Shown piece after piece: positions 51,068 to 61,518 of a stretch of 64,000 nucleotides of DNA. The DNA comes from Adineta vaga. Its lineage: Eukaryota; Rotifera. Position 1 is the first letter of the stretch; every line of letters starts with the position of its first letter. The notes beneath the pieces are model-generated. The model was given only the letters and a program-made list of their open reading frames with translations. It made no database searches and was not told the origin of the DNA. The DNA lies in assembly GCA_021613535.1 (NCBI GenBank), contig CP075496.1, positions 4,650,001-4,714,000 on the forward strand. Direction: 5' to 3'. The translations under genes and the position numbers were made by a program.

Positions 51068-52489
51068 CTAATCTGGTAAAATAGCTTTTAATCGGAGAAG
51101 AGCAATACGTTCCACTTGTGCACATGCTGTTTCGAATTCACGCTCACGATCATTCGACAATCGACGTTTGAATGCATCAACAATACTTGCCTTTGTGTTG
51201 TCTTTTACTGCAATGATGAATGGAAAACCAAACTTTGTCGTGTATTCTTGATTCAGTTTAGTGAACATTTCGCGTTCTTCATCTGTCAACAAATCAAGAC
51301 CAGCCGATGCTTGTTCATTTGTTGATTCAGCAGTCAATCGTTTCGCCATCGCTAGTTTACCAGCGAGATCAGGATGAGCAAGTAATACTTGCAGACGATC
51401 ATCAGCCGATGCTGCTCGAAACTGAGTTCGAAGTGCAAAATGAAGACCAACAGCCGTGTCATTAGCAGGTGCAAGCTCACCATCGAATGCGCGTTCAGCA
51501 ATCCACGCTGAATGTTCAAAGATCGATCCGAATCGTTCGATGAATGTTTGTCGATCAAGTTGTGTTGGAACTAGATCTCGTTTGACAAAAGGATGCGTTT
51601 TCTTCCAATGCTCTGCAATTTGAAGACGAGTTGGTATCCATACTTTGTCATGCTTTTGGATGTAATCTATGAATCTTGTAAGTGAAGCAATTCGGCCAGG
51701 TCGACCAATCAATCGACAATGAAGTCCGATGGTCATCATTTTCGGCATACCATTTGCTCCTTCTTGATAGAGTGTATCGAAGAGATCTTTGAGATAAGTG
51801 AAGAACTGATCACCCGAATTGAAGCCTTGTGGCGTTGCAAATCTCATATCATTTGAATCTAATGTGTAAGGAATGATGAGTTGTGGTTTGTTGTTGTGTT
51901 CGCGCCAATAAGGAAGATCATCATCATAAGTGTCCGAGATGTATTCACAGCCACCTTCTTCACTGACAAGATCGACGGTATTGACAGAGCATCGACCTGT
52001 ATACCAGCCTCGTGGTCGTTGACCAGTTGCAAGAGTATGAAGACGAATGGCTTCTTGTATTTGTTGTCGTTCAAGATCTTTTGACATGTCTTTGTGTTCT
52101 ATCCATTTATATCCATGTGATGCAATTTCCCAGTTTGCTTCTTGCATAGCAGTGACTTGTGCAGGTGAACGCATGAGAGCCGATGCAACAGCATAGATAG
52201 TGATGGGAATGTTGCGTTGAGTGAATAGACGATGTAGACGCCAGAATCCAGCTCGAGCACCATATTCATAGATGGATTCCATGTTCCAATGTCGTTGACC
52301 AGGCCATTGTGCAGCACCAACGATTTCGGAGAGAAATGCTTCTGATGCTGCATCACCATGAAGAATGTTATTTTCACCACCTTCTTCATAGTTGAGTACG
52401 AACTGAACAGCAACATGAGCATCGTTTGGCCAATGAGGATGTGGTGGATGTTGACCATATCCGTGCATATTTCGTGGATAGTAAGGCAT
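51068..52489 (-). CDS. PuuE-type allantoinase fused to OHCU decarboxylase, copy 1
   Basis: 473 aa in one exon. Residues 1 to ~305 are a polysaccharide-deacetylase-fold allantoinase of the bacterial PuuE type (PRNMHGYGQHPPHPHWPND, NILHGDAASE, GWYTGRCSVNT, MTIGLHCRLIGRPGR). Residues ~310-473 are 2-oxo-4-hydroxy-4-carboxy-5-ureidoimidazoline decarboxylase: AHPDLAG with His372, NEQASAGLD with Glu392, and FGFPFIIAVK. The 20-residue His-Glu spacing equals that of the catalytic pair known in the animal enzyme. Together they would catalyse late steps of urate breakdown, OHCU to S-allantoin and allantoin to allantoate. The same N-to-C fusion is known in bacteria. The absence of introns and a visibly higher GC content than its flanks suggest bacterial origin. 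Confidence 0.93.
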   Translation of the reverse strand: MPYYPRNMHGYGQHPPHPHWPNDAHVAVQFVLNYEEGGENNILHGDAASEAFLSEIVGAAQWPGQRHWNMESIYEYGARAGFWRLHRLFTQRNIPITIYAVASALMRSPAQVTAMQEANWEIASHGYKWIEHKDMSKDLERQQIQEAIRLHTLATGQRPRGWYTGRCSVNTVDLVSEEGGCEYISDTYDDDLPYWREHNNKPQLIIPYTLDSNDMRFATPQGFNSGDQFFTYLKDLFDTLYQEGANGMPKMMTIGLHCRLIGRPGRIASLTRFIDYIQKHDKVWIPTRLQIAEHWKKTHPFVKRDLVPTQLDRQTFIERFGSIFEHSAWIAERAFDGELAPANDTAVGLHFALRTQFRAASADDRLQVLLAHPDLAGKLAMAKRLTAESTNEQASAGLDLLTDEEREMFTKLNQEYTTKFGFPFIIAVKDNTKASIVDAFKRRLSNDREREFETACAQVERIALLRLKAILPD

Positions 52490-53333
52490 TATTTAGTTTT
52501 TAATGAATGTTAGAAGACAAATGACCTGGTTGTATATTCTATTAGGTGTGTATTAAAGAAAGAAAAGAAGAAAGATAAGCACTATATAATAGTTGTTGTT
52601 CGTGTTTGTTTCTATTGATATTTTTTTTTTCTTGTTCTTATCATAGTTAGATGCATGTGCAATATTTTGCAGTGATAATGTGTATACATGATAAAATTTT
52701 ATGATGTCACAGCGTTAATACTTGGTTTCGTTTGAAAAAATATCGAATCTCGTCTAATCATGTGAATAGGATACAGTACGAAGTACCTTTCATTCAAACG
52801 AAAAAATGTTATTTAGAGAGAAAAAATTTTGTCGGTCATTAATCATCAGATGATAAGCAATTGATAATACCGAAATCTTTTATTAACTGTAACTGATGAA
52901 TATGAATAAAGATTGTAATTATATCTAGTGATCATATCATCTTTAAACTTGTGGTTGGAAATATTGATCATACTTTAGAATTGTTACAGTGATGTTTTGT
53001 TTTTGCGGAAAGAGTATTTAAAATCTTTTCGTACGTATTACATAGGATCGTGTATGCCTAATAACTGTCATTATTGCTTTCATCTCAACTGTGAGTAAAT
53101 TTTATTGCTCAACTTTATAGATGACAGTTAAGATTTAATAGTATCTTTGCTTTTCTTCTGTTGTAGTTTAAACGAATTGTCAGATATATTCTGTATGAGA
53201 ATTGAACGTCATAAGTAGATTTTTATGAGTCCAGCGATGTTATTGTAAACTGAATAAACGATAATTATAGACAAACGTGCAAATAGATTCACACCGAAGA
53301 ATCATTAAAACATTTGCTTGTCTTTGTTTGAAG
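52490..53333. other. Intergenic, no gene seen
   Basis: AT-rich. It contains the promoter of allantoinase copy 1 and the 3' flank of the Ly6-like gene. Similarity between the two copies does not extend here. Confidence 0.6.
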
Positions 53334-53914
53334 TTAAAAGAAATAATACAAAAGTAGTATCGGTAAAAAGAAGAAGATAAAAAGTGATTCTTTTCGAAGA
53401 GATTGTGCATTGTTACAAAGATCAGAATGACAACAGCAGCCAGCCGTGTTTGTATCAGTAAACTCTAGATTGAGACATGCATTCTCTCCTAGATAACATG
53501 CTTTTGTAAGAATAGCACCACGAATAATTTTGCCATCTATTTTACTTTTCTAGAACATGAAATAGTAATATACAAAGGTTTTTTTTTGAATAGTAGTTAA
53601 TCATTTCATTTCAAAGATACATACATAACAACGTTCATCCGATGTGGCATTAACCATTTTTACTGCATTTTCGTTGAATGGATCACCACAGTTGTCAAAT
53701 TGACATGAATAGCAGCGATATGCACTAACTGTGGTTAAACCTATTGAAATGAGAAAATGAAAAGATCAAAGATTCTTATTGGTCTTAATCAAACTAAATA
53801 TCTTTCGAATTTCGAATTTCTAGTTAATAATGATATTAATGCATTTCTCATCATTAGAGAAGTGAAATACTAACTTGATAGAAGAAATAGAAGGATGAAA
53901 AGATGTATTTCCAT
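53334..53914 (-). CDS. Ly6/uPAR-type three-finger protein, probably GPI-anchored
   Basis: Exons 53875-53914, 53625-53740 and 53334-53549; 372 nt, 123 aa. The signal peptide starts MEIHLFILLFLLS. The mature domain begins YRCYSCQFDNCGDP and ends CCCHSDLCNN; the N-terminal YxCYSC and the C-terminal CCxxDLCN are the Ly6/uPAR signatures. The hydrophobic tail (ESLFIFFFLPILLLYYFF) fits a GPI-anchor signal. Such proteins sit on the cell surface or modulate receptors; the partner is unknown. The gene lies between the two copies of the allantoinase/OHCU decarboxylase gene, same strand. Confidence 0.82.
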
Positions 53915-54948
53915 TGCAGAAATTTTTATCAAATTTTATAAGTAATATAATTTGTCAGACATGTATCTTGAAATGAAATCATAGCTTATATAGCTCTTCC
54001 AAAAGCAAATAAGAAATCAATTTTATAGTCATAATAACAACCCTGAAAAGTATAATCATTATATTGACAAACGTTAACATGATAATTTCTATAGTTACCA
54101 CGAAAGAATACAATAAAACTTTTGCGTTGGAAGATATCAGTTAAATATTTGATTTATTCATCATTTCTCTTGAAAGAATTATTTTAATCAGAAGGTTACT
54201 TAATTTACGTTTTGTATACTATAAATAAGCAAATCTGATTAATAACATTGAACAATGACTATTTTCGTTCAATTATTTAGTATCGTATTGACTTTCCGAT
54301 TTCTACTTGTTTTTCAAAACTTATCATTCAAGTTATCAGCATTATATTTATGCGATGCACTTAGTAGTATCATTCAAAACCAATGTACTGTAACAATCGT
54401 GTCTTTAGCTTTTATTCTATCCAAACTATTTACGTATATAGATTTTTCATTTATCGCTTTACTTCCAACAACGATCTGTTGAAATATCAAATAAACACAA
54501 CGAAAAAAAGAAATTACCTAAAATAGTTGTAAATATTATTTGATTTTTGATTCAAAATCGTTTCGAATAAGACACAATTACTTTCGTTTCTGCAAATTTC
54601 ATTCCTATGCGTACTTATTCTAACAGGATTCTTTTTTCACATCGACCATCTTCCTCAAAATACTATTTTCTAAAATCGCATAAAAGTAATTCTGAACATC
54701 AACATATCGCAACAATTCACTCACACCAAAATTTACTCTAGCATTTCATTCTACTATATTTATCAGAATTTTTTCGTACAAAATCAGCATTACCATCGTT
54801 AGAGTATATTTTTCATTGTTACTTTTTTCTCTCGATTACATCCATATCCAGCACATAATGATCAAAGAAAATGTAAAATATACAAAAAAAGTAAAGCAAA
54901 TAAAATCACATGAATACCGTTCATATATAAAAACAAAAATAAAAAGAT
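53915..54948. other. Intergenic, no convincing gene
   Basis: A 75-codon plus-strand ORF (54255-54482) is hydrophobic but has no exon partner or family match. Otherwise AT-rich. Confidence 0.55.
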
Positions 54949-56370
54949 CTAGTCTGGCAAAATAGCTTTTAATCGAAGTAGGGCAATACGTTCCACTTGT
55001 GCACATGCTGTTTCGAATTCACGCTCACGATCATTCGACAATCGACGTTTGAATGCATCAACAATACTTGCCTTCGTGTTGTCTTTTACTGCAATGATGA
55101 ATGGAAAACCAAACTTTGTCGTGTATTCTTGGTTCAGTTTAGTGAACATTTCGCGTTCTTCATCTGTCAATAAATCAAGACCAGCTGATGCTTGTTCATT
55201 TGTTGATTCAGCAGTCAACCGTTTCGCCATCGCTAGTTTACCAGCGAGATCAGGATGAGCAAGTAATACTTGCAGACGTTCATCAGCCGATGCTGCTCGA
55301 AACTGAGTTCGAAGTGCAAAATGAAGACCAACAGCCGTGTCGTTAGCAGGTGCAAGCTCACCATCGAACGCACGTTCAGCAATCCACGCTGAATGTTCAA
55401 AGATCGATCCAAATCGTTCGATGAATGCTTGTCGATCAAGTTGTGTTGGAACTAGATCTCGTTTGACAAAAGGATGTGTTTTCTTCCAATGCTCTGCAAT
55501 TTGAAGACGAGTTGGTATCCATACTTTGTCATGCTTTTGGATGTAATCAATGAATCGAGTAAGTGAAGCAATTCGGCCAGGTCGACCAATCAACCGACAA
55601 TGAAGTCCGATGGTCATCATTTTCGGCATTCCATTTGCTCCTTCTTGATAGAGTGTATCGAAGAGATCTTTGAGATAAGTGAAGAACTGATCACCCGAGT
55701 TGAAGCCTTGTGGTGTCGCAAATCTCATATCATTTGAATCTAATGTGTAAGGAATGATGAGTTGTGGTTTGTTGTTGTGTTCACGCCAATAAGGAAGATC
55801 ATCATCATAAGTGTCCGAGATGTATTCACAGCCACCTTCTTGACTGACAAGATCGACTGTATTGACAGAGCATCGACCTGTATACCAGCCTCGTGGTCGT
55901 TGACCAGTTGCAAGAGTATGAAGACGAATGGCTTCTTGTATTTGTTGTCGTTCAAGATCCTTTGACATGTCTTTGTGTTCTATCCATTTATATCCATGTG
56001 ATGCAATTTCCCAGTTTGCTTCTTGCATAGCAGTGACTTGTGCAGGTGAACGCATGAGTGCAGATGCAACAGCATAGATAGTGATGGGAATGTTGCGTTG
56101 AGTGAATAGACGATGTAGACGCCAGAATCCAGCTCGAGCACCATATTCATAGATGGATTCCATGTTCCAATGTCGTTGACCAGGCCATTGTGCAGCACCG
56201 ACGATTTCGGAGAGGAACGCTTCTGATGCTGCATCACCATGAAGAATGTTATTTTCACCACCTTCTTCATAGTTGAGTACGAACTGAACAGCAACATGAG
56301 CATCGTTTGGCCAATGAGGATGTGGTGGATGTTGACCATATCCGTGCATATTTCGTGGATAGTAAGGCAT
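54949..56370 (-). CDS. PuuE-type allantoinase fused to OHCU decarboxylase, copy 2
   Basis: 473 aa, intronless. Compared with copy 1 the only amino-acid changes I find are E177Q, T315A and D364E; most nucleotide differences are silent. The ORF is open six codons further upstream (MYSIQK), but copy 1 has a stop codon just before MPYYPRN, so the shared Met at 56370 is taken as the start. Catalytic His372 and Glu392 of the decarboxylase part and all allantoinase motifs are kept, so both copies should be functional. Sequence similarity between the copies stops abruptly at the start and stop codons. The enzyme pair suggests gene dosage or stage-specific expression. Confidence 0.93.
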   Translation of the reverse strand: MPYYPRNMHGYGQHPPHPHWPNDAHVAVQFVLNYEEGGENNILHGDAASEAFLSEIVGAAQWPGQRHWNMESIYEYGARAGFWRLHRLFTQRNIPITIYAVASALMRSPAQVTAMQEANWEIASHGYKWIEHKDMSKDLERQQIQEAIRLHTLATGQRPRGWYTGRCSVNTVDLVSQEGGCEYISDTYDDDLPYWREHNNKPQLIIPYTLDSNDMRFATPQGFNSGDQFFTYLKDLFDTLYQEGANGMPKMMTIGLHCRLIGRPGRIASLTRFIDYIQKHDKVWIPTRLQIAEHWKKTHPFVKRDLVPTQLDRQAFIERFGSIFEHSAWIAERAFDGELAPANDTAVGLHFALRTQFRAASADERLQVLLAHPDLAGKLAMAKRLTAESTNEQASAGLDLLTDEEREMFTKLNQEYTTKFGFPFIIAVKDNTKASIVDAFKRRLSNDREREFETACAQVERIALLRLKAILPD

Positions 56371-57712
56371 TTTTTGAATTGAATACAACTGACGGTGAAA
56401 AAATCAGTGATTTTGAAACGTGTTGTGAATGGTTGTTTGTTTGTATAGTCTGACTAAGCGACACTAAACAAAATAGACATAATATTGGTCAAAGTGTAAA
56501 GGAATAGAAAAATTTATTTTATTATATTCATCCTTTCTAATAATCTTTTCTTCTTTTTTATTTTTCTTCGCTTTGTTTTACCACTGCTCACGTGGTAGAT
56601 TTATTGACCTAGATGTGTGTGTCATTTTTTATCATGAAAAGTAATTGATACATAAGATTTATATGAAAAAGAATCACATTTCCAATCAGTAAAATTAAAA
56701 TCAATAAGAGGCTCTCTAGAATATTTCATTTCATCCGAGACCACCATCTATTGATGAGTCTGTCAAAGGTTTGGAAATAGTTACAAAAGCATATTGAAAA
56801 TAGTATCAGTTTGTCTGCTGAAATGAAAAATGATTGCTGTAATATTCTTTGACGAATTATAAATTGTATGTTTTTGATTTTATAAGAAACAATTTACAAA
56901 TTAGTTGGAATGAAATCATGTATTTATTTTATAAAAATGAATTAAATAATTTCACACTACATAGGTATGACACATTCTTCTTAATATTCACAATATCTTA
57001 CGAATAGATTCAATTCAGAGGAGATTGAATGTGTCTCAAAAACCATTTGAAACTAAAATTCATCATTGACATACATCTTTCTCGTTTATATCTTAATTAA
57101 AATATTCAAATCTCTTCGATTAAAAAGAAAAGAATCAAAATTGTCTCGTTGACTTCTAATTATTAATCAGGTTGTGGTTTTTTTTCCTAATGAATCAAAC
57201 ATTTATAGACAATAAGAACGACTTGATAATGCTTGATCTAATATTTGATAACCAAATACATTTTTACTCGAGGAAACATAAGATTGTTTTCTTTAGTCAC
57301 TGACTTACTTTCAGTGAAAAATCGTTTGTCTGTGTAATAATAATATCTAGTCGACACATTTGGTTGATAACACAGACGACGACACGACGGATTAAAGATT
57401 TGTATATTTTGTGAGTCATATGATCGTAAATGACTCAGTAAATGCCTTAAACTTTCATCGAAATCCGGTCTTAGCATAGGTTATGATTGTTTCTCTGGGT
57501 TTTTCGTACTGTACAAATTAGCAAAGTAAAGTATAAATATGAGGTTGATCATACTGCCAACAATGTCAAATTTGGAGCAACAGCAATAGAGTAAAAATAA
57601 GGTGAGTCAATACGAAATATCTCCAATGGCATATTACATATATTACAAAAAAAAGACCATACTTTTATTGCTACAATAATTCTTATTATAAATAATTTTG
57701 TTTTAGATTCTC
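56371..57712. other. Intergenic, no convincing gene
   Basis: A minus-strand 79-codon ORF at 57238-57477 (MLRPDFDESLRHLLSHLRSY...) could be an exon of an unseen gene, but it has no partner. Otherwise AT-rich. Confidence 0.5.
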
Positions 57713-58345
57713 ATGATGATGAATGAACAATGTTTAAAACGAATCTTAAAAGTAATGACGAATTGGTCAGTTACTGATGTTCGAACAGTGCCGAATGTGA
57801 TGTATCAAGTGAGATGTGGCGATGATTAGAACGATCCAAACATCGAATATCAAATCAATTGGTTTATGAATTGTGCAGAAACATTCGTACATAATCATCG
57901 TCATTCATTTGATACACTCTGTTTAGAAGGTGAATATCGAGAAGATATCTGGGAAATAGTTGATGATGGTAGTGATGCTATTACTTATCAATTTCATCAA
58001 CGATCTAATAATAGTTTTAGTGATCGAAAGATGATATCTGGTCGTCTTTGTCATGTGAGATCGAGAAGTCATTTTGCCAATAATATCATGCATGTCAGTA
58101 CAGATCAATTTCATTCGATTTCGGCTAAAGAAGAAGATGTCGACAATCGAGTGATGACTTTTCTTGCTAAACGAAAGTATTCATCGATGTCAGATATGTA
58201 TATATTAAGTTCATCACCAACTATCAACTCATTGAGTGATGACATGCGCTCAGCAACTGATGGTGAACGCGAGAAAATTTATATGAAACTGCAACAAATA
58301 CTTATGACAAGATTCAATGTTGTATTCAACTCTTCTGATTTCTAA
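57713..58345 (+). pseudogene. Cupin-like protein with an in-frame stop (pseudogene or tiny intron)
   Basis: The 3' part (57866-58345, 159 codons) has a cupin-type motif 1, VHNHRHSFDTLCLEGEY, with two metal-type His residues, and a possible motif 2, HVSTDQFHSISA. An upstream segment in the same frame, from ATG 57713 (NEQCLKRILKVMTNWSVTDV), is separated from it by TGA at 57824-57826. Removing the 21-nt GT-AG stretch 57810-57830 would take out the stop and keep the frame, but an intron this short would be exceptional. An acceptor (TTTTAG) at 57701-57706 precedes the ATG. Family and substrate are not identified. It may be a decayed gene, or translation may start at 57866. Confidence 0.45.
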
Positions 58346-58943
58346 AGAGAAAAAATGCTGTAAATAGTATCTGATACTATCAATAGATAATCTGTGATCT
58401 GAATTTATTTGTAAAATGTCGTCTTTTTTTCTAAACAATATTTTTGCGGTGTAAGTTTTTTTTCTTTATATTTGTTATTTGTTATAATAAAGAACATGTG
58501 ACTATAAGAAAAATAAAAGAATTCTTTAATTGTTATGATTGTAGAACCAAGAACAATACATAGTTACACAGAATGAGAGATATTATGTGAATTTTACAGT
58601 AGTTGATGAAGACAAAAATGATTAATAGATATATTTTTATCATTAAAATTTAACTGATACCCCCTTTTTTTTCTCCTGTAATTGTCAAATATTCATTCAT
58701 AAAGCTGACGTCATAGCTGTTCGATTTATTTGTGTTGCGTTTTTCTTTTTTCAGTTAATGTTTTGATTTTACTATGACGATCGTCATCAAAACGAAAGAG
58801 CAAACAAAAACGCTCACTCTATACATTGACGTCATCGTACTGAAATATAAAACACCGACGATCCGCATTATTTACGAAGGCAAGAACGGAATCAACTTCA
58901 ATTTGTTTTAAATTTTCAAATTGATAGGATTATTACAAACAAT
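58346..58943. other. Intergenic: promoter of the small membrane protein gene
   Basis: Contains two perfect TGACGTCA palindromes and an AT-rich TATA-like stretch (GAAATATAAAAC) about 100 bp before the ATG at 58944. Confidence 0.5.
58706..58835. promoter_or_regulatory. Two perfect CRE sites (TGACGTCA)
   Basis: TGACGTCA occurs at 58706-58713 and 58828-58835, about 110-240 bp upstream of the start at 58944. A third copy lies at 59445-59452 in intron 1. CREB/ATF binding is an inference from the motif. Confidence 0.55.
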
Positions 58944-59894
58944 ATGCATAATCTATTCTACGTCGTTTTACTTGAAACATTTTTGACAACGATCATTGAT
59001 TGTGCAATATGTATGTATCAGAATTTAATCTATAGATGAGAAGTTTAAAAGTGTGAAAATATAAATACTGTCTTTTGGTAGATATGTGTTGTTGGACTGA
59101 AACGATATCGGAATGTGACTATGTTGTGAAAAGAGAGATTGTCGAAAAGGTCACACTATATTCAGTCTCAAATTCTCCCATAGAGCATCACCCGTCATCT
59201 TTACACTCTTACTCTATAGATCTTCCATACCTTCACACATTCAAATTTCTTTTGTAAATTCAAACATTATATACATATTTTAAACAGATTTATCTATGTA
59301 CAAACTATTATGTCAACAAAAGTTTGCCAGTGGTAGTTTATTGGTCAACTACATCACTTCATCTTAAGACTTGTTAGGAAGGGAAATCTCCTCTATTTTT
59401 TTTGTTATATCATGACATCATCATATATCTTCATTCGTTCTACATGACGTCATACTATATGTCCATCACATGTTTTCCATCTCATTCTTACGTCATGTTC
59501 TCTCTATGTGTCATGATGTTCTCTAGTCTTCTGATCTTTTCGTAAACCTATATGAACCCGATGTTTCTAAATAATAAAACGCTTTTGTGTACAAGTAAAT
59601 ATTGGTATAGTATTCTTCTACCACTGTCATTCAAGTAGTTGAACATCTCTACCTCACAGACTCTATATAAAAAATAGTTCACTATTCGATTGACTTTTTA
59701 CTTTAGCTCGCTATTCAAGCTCACGTTATACAAGTCGAACTTACTCAAGTGGAAGTGGATGTACTACTGATGAATGCACGTACGTTGCTATTGGAGTTGG
59801 ATGTGCAGCTGGTCTCTTTATTATCATTGCTATATGTCTGTTAGTTTATTTCCGTTGTTACAGATATGGTAGATGTAAATCTTGTTGTTCATAG
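58944..59894 (+). CDS. Small single-pass membrane protein, RYSSR/Cys-pair family
   Basis: Exon 1 (58944-59010) encodes a signal peptide (MHNLFYVVLLETFLTTIIDC). Exon 2 (59707-59894) continues SRYSSSRYTSRTYSSGSG, the Cys pair CTTDEC, and a transmembrane helix (AIGVGCAAGLFIIIAICLLV) with a short Cys/Arg tail (YRYGRCKSCCS). The total is 255 nt, or 84 aa. It is a paralogue of the gene at 6834-7162, with the same phase-1 intron position, but the intron here is 696 nt instead of 62. A second acceptor at 59080-59081 would instead add an exon with MCCWTETISECDY, stopping at 59257; that could be an alternative form. Function unknown. Confidence 0.7.
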
Positions 59895-60418
59895 TCGAAA
59901 TACTTATCGTTTTCGTGTTGTCCTTTAAACTTAACTTCATACTCATGCGCATACACAGAATTCTATAATTTTTCTTTATTCATGTACATACATCTGAATG
60001 TATTGGTTTGACAAAAATTGCATTAAGTTGTAGTTCAATTATCGGAATGTAACATAGAAAAGAAATTCAAACAACAGCTGTACAATGATCAAATGTCAAG
60101 AAATGGTAATTTTGAGATAGCATCCAAAAATGACTAAAGCGAAGAAGATTTAAAAATTTGAGGATTAACTACACTGTTTTTTTTTGTAATTTTCGTTTGA
60201 TAATTACTTTTTATTGAACTAGTCATATTTCGAAATTAAAGATTATTTATTAAGAGCTGCTTTAATTTCTTTCTCATAAACGAACGAATTTGTACTCTTT
60301 GGTAACAGTGTAGTATTGATAGGTTAAATCTTATTCAGAATTAATAATTATAATAAATACTTTCGTTAAATCTTTAAATAATAGCACAGAAAGTGAATAT
60401 AATATTTATCTTGGCAAA

Positions 60419-61518
60419 CTATTTACTAGAAACTGTTTGTTGTCTTCCTGCTGTTTCGTCAAAAATCGTATCAATTTGTTTTTCTGTTGTTTGAATAAAG
60501 TGTTTTATAGCTATCTGTAAATCTTTCATATCACTCCCAATAAATTGATGCCAATTATCTAATAAATCCGAATTTTGTTGATCATTTAATTTGTTTTTTA
60601 CAGCATCAAATTGTTTCAATAGTAAATCTTTCGCAATGATTGCCATTTCTTGAACATTATGTGGTAAACTAAGATTTGTTAACCAATGTGTCAATAGAAA
60701 CATATCAAATATTCGATATTCATATGATAAGATATCTCTTGTATCACATGTAAGTAAATCAAAACGCCATTTTTTATTCGAATAGAAAAATCCTAGACCA
60801 AAGAATTTTTCATCAAGTGAACGATTGAAATACCATTTGAATACAGCATCATAAATTCCTCGATGAGAGACTGGAAGATTTTTCATTTGTTTAATGATAA
60901 TATCACCTCGTTGACAATGATGTCCATTTAATATGAATTTCGATTGATCATCATAGGAAAATATCATTAATCCCACGTAAGAATCTATATTGAAATTGAA
61001 CTCATCTGATCCAACTCGTATATGAAAATGTGTTAAACGAGAACGTCGACGATTAATAAAATAGTGTTGTTCAATTTCCAATGAATCGTCAGTATCATCT
61101 TGAAATTTCATTTCTAATCGGTGTAATTGATATGTACGTAGAAAAGTAACAAGTGAAAATAATTCTATTTGTTCCAGAGTTTTCAATTGAATCCAAAGTT
61201 CACAGATAGATTGTTTATAGATTTTATATATTGGTCGTTTTTGATCCATTAATACTATCATATCATCAATATTTGCATCGAAAGTGACCGAAACTTGTTT
61301 TATAAATATATCTAATGTTTTTTCTTTATATTCAATTTCATTCTGTAATTTTTCAAGGTCGAAAACATGTTGAATATCAATTTGAGTTTTAGATAATGTT
61401 TCTAAACCTATTTCAGATGAATCCTATTAATAGAAAAATAGATTATAAAGCAAATGAACAACGACTAATATTTATTTACATGATCCGTTGCTTTTGATTT
61501 TGGTTTTCGAAAATCCAT
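60419..61518 (-). CDS. Unknown protein with coiled N-terminal region
   Basis: Exons 61480-61518 and 60419-61423; 1044 nt, 347 aa. Exon 1 encodes MDFRKPKSKATDH. The N-terminal third is helical and charged (DLEKLQNEIEYKEKTLDIFI), likely a coiled coil. The middle has alternating hydrophobic residues that may form a beta-rich domain (RLTHFHIRVGSDEFNFNIDS, SYVGLMIFSYDDQSKFILNG, WRFDLLTCDTRDIL). The C-terminus is again helical (DMKDLQIAIKHFIQTTEKQI). There is no signal peptide, membrane helix or known catalytic motif. I do not recognise the family. It may be lineage-specific. Confidence 0.7.

Noticed and set aside
51116-52084. Long antisense and shifted-frame ORFs over the allantoinase genes
   Set aside because: They mirror the real gene and recur in both copies only because the coding strand is conserved.
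54255-54482. Hydrophobic 75-codon ORF resembling a short membrane protein
   Set aside because: No exon partner, no family motif; AT-rich DNA often yields Phe/Leu/Ile-rich chance ORFs.
54949-56388. Six extra N-terminal residues (MYSIQK) on allantoinase copy 2
   Set aside because: Copy 1 has a stop codon at this place; the shared Met is the likelier start.
57238-57477. 79-codon minus-strand ORF
   Set aside because: Could be a lone exon, but no acceptor/donor chain or domain supports it.
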